From Bacteroidales bacterium UBA1628 (GTDB lineage Bacteria; Bacteroidota; Bacteroidia; Bacteroidales; UBA932): a stretch of DNA of 14,075 nucleotides. The first letter of the stretch is position 1. The number at the start of each line of letters is the position of its first letter. The notes beneath the pieces are model-generated. The model had not been told where the DNA came from, made no database searches, and was given only the letters and a program-made list of their open reading frames with translations. Positions 9,607 through 14,075 of this stretch are shown here, piece after piece. The position numbers were made by a program, and so were the translations under genes. Location of the stretch: assembly GCA_002321335.1 (NCBI GenBank), contig DCMG01000002.1, positions 23,827 to 37,901 on the forward strand, written 5' to 3'.

Positions 9607-10836
9607 ATGAAAGATTCCATCATCATTCTGTGCGGCGGCGGCCCGGCACCGGGAATGAACACCGTCGTGTTCTCTGTCGCCAAGACTTTCCTTTCAAACG
9701 GCTACAGGGTCATCGGACTTCACGAAGGCTACACCGGACTCTTCCGCAAGGAGGCACGCACCGAAGACATCGACTTCTTCAAGGCTGACGCCTATTTCAA
9801 CAGAGGCGGTTCCTACCTCCAGATGAGCCGCTTCAAGCCGACCAACGAGGATTTCGAGCAGAATTTCAACCTTGCCCTCTTCCAGGACAACAACGTCAAA
9901 CTTCTCGTGACCGTAGGTGGTGACGACACCGCCTCCACGGCCAACAGAATCGCCAAGTTCCTTGAGGCCAAGAACTATCCGATCCACAACATCCACGTTC
10001 CTAAGACGATCGACGACGACCTTCCTCTGCCTCACAACGCGCCTACCTTCGGATTCAACTCCGCCAAAGATGAGGGAGCGCACATCGCCCGCACGGTCTA
10101 CGAAGATGCCCGCACATCAGGCAACTGGCTGCTCATCTCCGCCATGGGACGCAGCGCCGGCCACCTTGCCCTCGGAATCGGCGAGGCCACGCACTGCCCG
10201 ATGACCATCATCCCGGAGATGTTCAACAAGACGACCATCACAGTTGACAAGATCATCAAGCTGACCCTATCGGCCATCATAAAGAGAAAACTTCTCGGCA
10301 TCCCTTACGGAACTGTCGTTGTGGCTGAAGGCGTGTTCCATGACCTTGAGCCAGAGGACATCAAGGCCACCGGTGTTCACATGACCTACGATGAGCACGG
10401 CCACCCTGAACTCGGCAAGATCTCCAAGGCTGTCCTCTTCAACGACATCCTTGAGAAGGAGTTCAAGAAGATCGGCATGAAGGTCAAGACACGTCCGGTG
10501 GAGATCGGTTACGATGTCCGCTGCCAGGATCCTGTGGCTTATGACCTTTCTTACTGCACTGAGCTCGCACTCGGAGTTTATGAGCTCTTCTCAAAGGGCG
10601 AGACCGGATGTATGGTCTACGTTGACGAGAACGGCAACGCACAGCCGCTTTACCTGAAGGATCTCCAGAACGCCGAGGGCAAGATCCCTCCTCGCCGCGT
10701 GGACATCGAAGGCGGAATCGCCCGCAACTACTACGGACACATCTGCCACTACATCACTCCGGCTGACTACGAGGCCGCCAAGGCTTACGTCGCGAATCCT
10801 GAGGAGTACGACTTCAAGAAGATTCTCAACTGGTAA
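9607..10836 (+). CDS. pfk: 6-phosphofructokinase, probably pyrophosphate-dependent
   Basis: Phosphorylates fructose 6-phosphate to fructose 1,6-bisphosphate in glycolysis; PPi-using forms run reversibly. The 409-aa protein has the PfkA-superfamily motifs: GGGPAPGMN (10-18), GGDDT (104-108), PKTIDDDL (132-139) with catalytic D136, MGRSAG (180-185) and IIPE (201-204). D107 replaces the Gly of ATP enzymes (GGDGS), and K133 replaces the Gly of their PGTIDND motif. In characterised enzymes these two changes block ATP and create the PPi site, so PPi is the predicted phosphoryl donor. The usual Asn of TIDND is Asp (D137). The length exceeds ATP-PfkA (about 320 aa) and is close to that of PPi-PFKs. 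Nearly all codons end in C or G (AAC, TTC, AAG, ATC), unlike the adjacent genes, which suggests high expression. It is transcribed alone, divergent from ligA and convergent with the amylase gene. ATP use cannot be excluded without assay. Confidence 0.92.
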   Translation: MKDSIIILCGGGPAPGMNTVVFSVAKTFLSNGYRVIGLHEGYTGLFRKEARTEDIDFFKADAYFNRGGSYLQMSRFKPTNEDFEQNFNLALFQDNNVKLLVTVGGDDTASTANRIAKFLEAKNYPIHNIHVPKTIDDDLPLPHNAPTFGFNSAKDEGAHIARTVYEDARTSGNWLLISAMGRSAGHLALGIGEATHCPMTIIPEMFNKTTITVDKIIKLTLSAIIKRKLLGIPYGTVVVAEGVFHDLEPEDIKATGVHMTYDEHGHPELGKISKAVLFNDILEKEFKKIGMKVKTRPVEIGYDVRCQDPVAYDLSYCTELALGVYELFSKGETGCMVYVDENGNAQPLYLKDLQNAEGKIPPRRVDIEGGIARNYYGHICHYITPADYEAAKAYVANPEEYDFKKILNW

Positions 10837-10844
10837 GACTTGAA

Positions 10845-10876
10845 TATATGAGACTCATTCAGTTGAGACTCATATA
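10845..10876. repeat. Inverted and direct repeats at the convergent pfk/amylase junction
   Basis: TATATGAG (10845-10852) is the exact inverse of CTCATATA (10869-10876), with a 16-nt loop. The same stretch contains the 10-mer TGAGACTCAT twice in direct orientation (10849-10858 and 10864-10873). It covers most of the 22 bp between the two stop codons plus the last codons of the amylase gene. A hairpin here could slow transcription from both sides, but the stem is A/T-rich and no clear T-tract follows on either strand. It is only a weak terminator candidate. Confidence 0.4.
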
Positions 10877-12385
10877 AACACAGTCGTCAGATGACACTTC
10901 GACCTCGATCCGGGTTTCCGGACCGAGGTTTTTCATGTCCAGGTAATCGATCGCTTCTTTAGGTATGCGGATGGAAATGTTGCTGGTTGCACCGGAAAAA
11001 TTGCAGACAAAAAGCCAGGTCTGCGAGCCGTCGCCACGCAGGAAAGCGTAATGCCTGTCGGGGTCGAAGCCCGGCGAATCATAGTTGCAATAGCAAAGGT
11101 CGAACGTCTTTCCGGAAGCAACAGCCGGAACCGACGAAGCCATATTCAAAAACCTCCGCCACTTTTCAAGAAGCGCCGCCTCTTCCGAGGTAAGTCCCTC
11201 ATTCTTATGAATATATTCAATCAACCTCCCGATTGAGGAAATCTTCCACCAATCGAATATGGTTGTCCTGCCGTCACGACCGCTGAACCCTTCCGCATCA
11301 ATACCGCGCTCCCCGATCTCCTCTCCGAAATAAATCATGTACGGGGCTGTGTTCAGGAATATTCCTGCACCCAGCGCGGCGAAAGTCCTTCGCGCGTCCC
11401 TGCCAAAGAAATCCGATGCGAAACGCTGCTCGTCATGGTTCTCAAGGAAGTTCAGCATCCTCGGCTGCAAGTCCCCCAGAAACTGCCAGTTCCAAGTCAG
11501 GCATTTTGCTGTGCCGTGGCCTTCGACAACAGCCCGGACTGAATCATACAGTCCGGATTTGTCGTAGAGACAATCAAACCCTACCTCATTTATGTATCTG
11601 AAATACAATTCTTTCTGATAAACCTCAGCGATGAATATAATCTCAGGAAATTCGCCTTTGATCTTTTTTATGAGCCACTGGAAGAACTGCCACGGAACCA
11701 TCTCCACCATGTCGCAGCGGAATCCGTCAACCCCTTTGCCGCACCAATAGCGTACAATCTCGTACATCTTGTCCCATGTCGCGGTGTGGAAATCGCAGTA
11801 ATTCAGTCTGATGGTCTCATACCAATCGTTGACGGACGGAGAAGGGGAGAAGCAGTTCCCGGAGGCCTTCGCCGGATTCTCATAGTAGGTCTGGACATCG
11901 AACGGAAGCCTGAGAGCCTGACCCGGATAGTAGTAGAAGTCGTTCTCCGCTCTCCAGTGGACAGTCGGGTCATCATCTGCCCCGAGAGGCCTGATTTCCG
12001 GCTTGGACAAACCGACCTTGCCATAGTCGCGTGACACGTGGTTAGGGACAAAATCTATGATGACTTTCAGTCCGGCCTCGTGACTTCGCTTCAACAAGGC
12101 CTCGAACTCAGACATCCTTTCAGGAGGATTATCAGCAAGATATGGGTTGACATCGTAGTAGTCTGATATGGCGTATGGAGAACCGGCCGCGCCTTTCACT
12201 ATCTGCTTGTCGGAAGCCGGACAACCATCGGCCGACACGGTTGTGGCGTGCCGGATCACACCGGTGAACCAGACATGACTTACGCTCAACGACTTGAAAT
12301 ACGTCAGAGTCTCGGAATCAAACTCTGAAAACTTCCCGTTTCCCCACAGCCTTGGAAGAACCTGATAAACAATCATTTTACCCAT
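10859..12385 (-). CDS. Cytoplasmic GH13 (alpha-amylase family) glycoside hydrolase
   Basis: A 508-aa enzyme of the alpha-amylase clan acting on alpha-1,4-type glucans or malto-oligosaccharides. Conserved regions appear in order: DFVPNH (111-116), GFRCD with the nucleophile D225, FIAE with the acid/base E254, and FLENHD with the transition-state Asp D318. All three catalytic carboxylates are present. Residues from about 410 form a C-terminal beta domain (HYAFLRGDGSQTWLFVCNFSG). There is no signal peptide, so the enzyme should be cytoplasmic, unlike secreted starch-degrading SusG-type amylases; internal glycogen or imported maltodextrin is the likely substrate (inference). The start could be ATG 12385 or, three codons in, ATG 12376 (Met-Ile-Val-Tyr-Gln, closer to where relatives seem to begin). 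It begins 2 bp after the stop of the ATP-binding-domain gene, so the two are probably co-translated. Exact specificity and subfamily cannot be read from motifs alone. Confidence 0.92.
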   Translation of the reverse strand: MGKMIVYQVLPRLWGNGKFSEFDSETLTYFKSLSVSHVWFTGVIRHATTVSADGCPASDKQIVKGAAGSPYAISDYYDVNPYLADNPPERMSEFEALLKRSHEAGLKVIIDFVPNHVSRDYGKVGLSKPEIRPLGADDDPTVHWRAENDFYYYPGQALRLPFDVQTYYENPAKASGNCFSPSPSVNDWYETIRLNYCDFHTATWDKMYEIVRYWCGKGVDGFRCDMVEMVPWQFFQWLIKKIKGEFPEIIFIAEVYQKELYFRYINEVGFDCLYDKSGLYDSVRAVVEGHGTAKCLTWNWQFLGDLQPRMLNFLENHDEQRFASDFFGRDARRTFAALGAGIFLNTAPYMIYFGEEIGERGIDAEGFSGRDGRTTIFDWWKISSIGRLIEYIHKNEGLTSEEAALLEKWRRFLNMASSVPAVASGKTFDLCYCNYDSPGFDPDRHYAFLRGDGSQTWLFVCNFSGATSNISIRIPKEAIDYLDMKNLGPETRIEVEVSSDDCVYMSLN

Positions 12386-12387
12386 AC

Positions 12388-14075
12388 CTAAAATCCTATC
12401 AATGCTTTGCTTTTGTTCCTGTCAATAAAACCCGTCAGTCCGTCAACCTTCAAAACTTTGGCGAACTCACCCTCAAAGACACATTCAAGTCTTCTTAATG
12501 CGTCAAAATCTATCATTCCAGAGCCAGCATACTGATCCACTGAAAGATAACCTACTCCAAGTGAAGTTATGTTCTGGAAAAAGTGTGTCCCTTGACTAGG
12601 ATCGATCCTGAATCCGTCGATGCCATATTCAACAACCATTCTTGCGGCGGAGATGTCCGTCCACGATACTGGAACTCCCAAAGTAGGGATTGAAGATCCC
12701 CAGCGTCCTGGCCCTACCAGGATATAGGTCTGGCCATCAGTTGCCATGCGGGCGTTTATGGCCGAGATCTCAGCCGCCATCAGCTCTGTCTTCATCTTGT
12801 CGAATGATTCCGGAGGTATGACGAGGATGAACGAGGACTCTGTGAAGTAACCGTTGCCCAATGCGTTGTCGCTCAGAATCAATTTATTGGAGATAATAGA
12901 CTCAGCGTCCTCGATCGAGGATGTCTGCGATCCTATGCCGCTTGACACAGGACGGACCTGAAGCAGTTTAAGGTTTGCCTCGCTTCCTGAAGAGGATTTC
13001 ACCGGATCGACCGCAAATTCTATCTCTACCTCACTCATCAGCTCGTCCCTGCAGATCGACATGATCTCAGACAAGGCTTTGGCAAGCGGAAATCTGTCGT
13101 ACTGGAATATTCCGTCAAATGACACCACTCTTGCACCTCGGACTCCGATGCCAGGCACCATCCTGTCATCCAACGCATTGTATGTGGAAGCCACAAGCTC
13201 AGGACGGTCATATCGCTCCAAAGCGTCCGCGACTGGCACGCGTCTGAGGTTGATGCCATCGTTCTTGGAAATCTTGAAAGAAGAAGGACTTAAATCCAGC
13301 ACATACATTTCGTTCTGTGTGTCTCTCTGCGCCAGTTTCGGATTGGACAACTGGATGATCTTCTTAGGGAATAACGGATCGACCCTCAATGTCCTTCCTC
13401 CGTCAACTACGGTCTTGCCAAGGCCGAACGCTACGTTAAGCACTCCGTCACTGGCTTTCTCGGCCCCGACAGGGTAGGAGTTGAGCGAACGTCCCACACC
13501 TGACATCATCGGATAAAAATCACTCCCGTGCACTGTTCCGCAAATGGTTTGCACAATCACGGCCATCTTCTCTTCCCCCAAGAGGTTGCCGCTTGCCTGA
13601 ATATAGTTGCGGCTGCCTTTGAAATAGGTTGACGCATAGACACTCTTGATGGCCTTGCCGAGTTCGCGGAGCATCCTGTCTTTGTTCTCAACCGGAGGGC
13701 ACATGTATGTTGCATAGACTCCGGCGAACGGCTGATAGTTGCTGTCTTCCAGTTTTGAGCTTGAACGGACAGCCAACGGACAGTCAACCGTCGCAATGAA
13801 AGCCTTGAGATTCTGCGTCAAGTCGTCAGGCAATGTGGACGCGACAAACTCTGAAAGTATCTCGTCATCAGACAGCTCCGCATCTATGACGTACTGAAGA
13901 CCGTTCTCCAGAATGAACTTGTCGAACCAATCAGTGGTCAGCACGATCGTCCGGGGGATAGAGACATGAAGACCGTCATATTTCTCTGACAGGGAGTGTT
14001 TCTGGATCAGATGATTGAGAAAAGCCAGACCTCTTGCCTTTCCGCCAAGCGATCCTTCCCCGACACGTGAGAACC
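12388..14075 (-). CDS. PEP/pyruvate-binding (PPDK_N ATP-binding) domain protein, 5' part outside the window
   Basis: The frame stays open from the stop at 12388 to the window edge, giving 561 visible residues. Upstream of the GTG at 13944 it still encodes family sequence: GEGSLGGKARGLAFLNHLI and the IPRTIVLTTDWF segment. The GTG is therefore internal and the true start lies beyond the window. From the edge, residues about 1-376 form the ATP-grasp-like domain of PEP synthase/pyruvate phosphate dikinase: the glycine-rich GGKARGL, AVRSSSKLED (about 101-110), FAGVYATY (about 116-123), MAVIVQ (about 170-175) and LQVRPV (about 371-376). True dikinases continue with a phosphohistidine swivelling domain and a PEP-binding barrel. 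Here only about 185 residues follow, with GPGRWGSS (about 454-461), IDPSQGTHFFQN (about 490-501) and SLGVGYLSVD (about 504-513). Full PEP synthase or PPDK chemistry is therefore not expected from the visible part. It lies 2 bp upstream of the GH13 gene. The domain assignment is firm; function is unknown. Confidence 0.85.
   Translation of the reverse strand, partial: FSRVGEGSLGGKARGLAFLNHLIQKHSLSEKYDGLHVSIPRTIVLTTDWFDKFILENGLQYVIDAELSDDEILSEFVASTLPDDLTQNLKAFIATVDCPLAVRSSSKLEDSNYQPFAGVYATYMCPPVENKDRMLRELGKAIKSVYASTYFKGSRNYIQASGNLLGEEKMAVIVQTICGTVHGSDFYPMMSGVGRSLNSYPVGAEKASDGVLNVAFGLGKTVVDGGRTLRVDPLFPKKIIQLSNPKLAQRDTQNEMYVLDLSPSSFKISKNDGINLRRVPVADALERYDRPELVASTYNALDDRMVPGIGVRGARVVSFDGIFQYDRFPLAKALSEIMSICRDELMSEVEIEFAVDPVKSSSGSEANLKLLQVRPVSSGIGSQTSSIEDAESIISNKLILSDNALGNGYFTESSFILVIPPESFDKMKTELMAAEISAINARMATDGQTYILVGPGRWGSSIPTLGVPVSWTDISAARMVVEYGIDGFRIDPSQGTHFFQNITSLGVGYLSVDQYAGSGMIDFDALRRLECVFEGEFAKVLKVDGLTGFIDRNKSKALIGF

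Noticed and set aside
9694..10083. 129-codon minus-strand open frame opposite pfk
   Set aside because: The Val/Gly/Glu-rich translation is the expected antisense product of C-ending codons in pfk; no promoter or homology visible.
10837..10858. Classical rho-independent terminator between pfk and the GH13 gene
   Set aside because: The only inverted repeat has an A/T-rich stem and lacks a following T-tract, so it is listed as a repeat and not as a terminator.
13942..13944. GTG as the start of the PPDK_N-domain gene
   Set aside because: Thirty or more residues upstream in frame still match the family (GGKARGL and IPRTIVLTTDW), so the gene continues past the window edge.

Overview
The window comes from a member of the Bacteroidota, most likely the order Bacteroidales. 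The signs are two promoters of the Bacteroidota type (TTTG / TAnnTTTG) with no Shine-Dalgarno sequence, a SpoT-type Rsh, an IspG carrying part of the extra domain known from Bacteroidota, plants and chlamydiae, and an Ig-like lipoprotein with the Cys-Ala-Asn...PTGG N-terminus common in that phylum. Base composition is roughly balanced and the standard genetic code is used. There are no RNA genes, mobile elements or CRISPR arrays, and coding density is very high. The only non-coding stretch of any size is the 188 bp divergent promoter region at 9419-9606.

Region 1 (5-9418, all on the minus strand) reads as one six-gene run in transcription order: ligA (NAD+ DNA ligase), a YihY/BrkB-type inner-membrane protein, rsh/spoT ((p)ppGpp synthetase/hydrolase), an Ig-like lipoprotein, an outer-membrane beta-barrel protein, and ispG (isoprenoid synthesis). 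Gaps are 5 bp, a 4 bp overlap, 29 bp, 11 bp and a 29 bp overlap, so co-transcription is likely. The run joins DNA replication/repair, stringent response, envelope proteins and isoprenoid precursor supply.

Region 2 (9419-9606) holds back-to-back promoters for ligA (minus) and pfk (plus), both with the -7 box TAAATTTG.

Region 3 (9607-10836, plus) is a 6-phosphofructokinase whose active-site residues (GGDD and PKTID) indicate use of pyrophosphate rather than ATP. Its strongly C/G-ending codons differ from its neighbours and suggest high expression.

Region 4 (10859-14075, minus) has two genes 2 bp apart: a large protein with a PEP-synthase/PPDK-type ATP-binding domain, cut by the window edge, and a cytoplasmic GH13 alpha-amylase-family enzyme. 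The ATP-binding protein ends without the phosphohistidine and PEP domains of true dikinases and has a conserved-looking C-terminal module instead. It is the least understood gene here. Together with the PPi-type PFK it places pyrophosphate/PEP-related functions beside alpha-glucan breakdown. That is suggestive of a shared role in glycogen or glycolytic control but not proven by sequence.

At the level of words, GAATAT/ATATTC is several times more frequent than chance by hand count, and it appears to influence codon choice.
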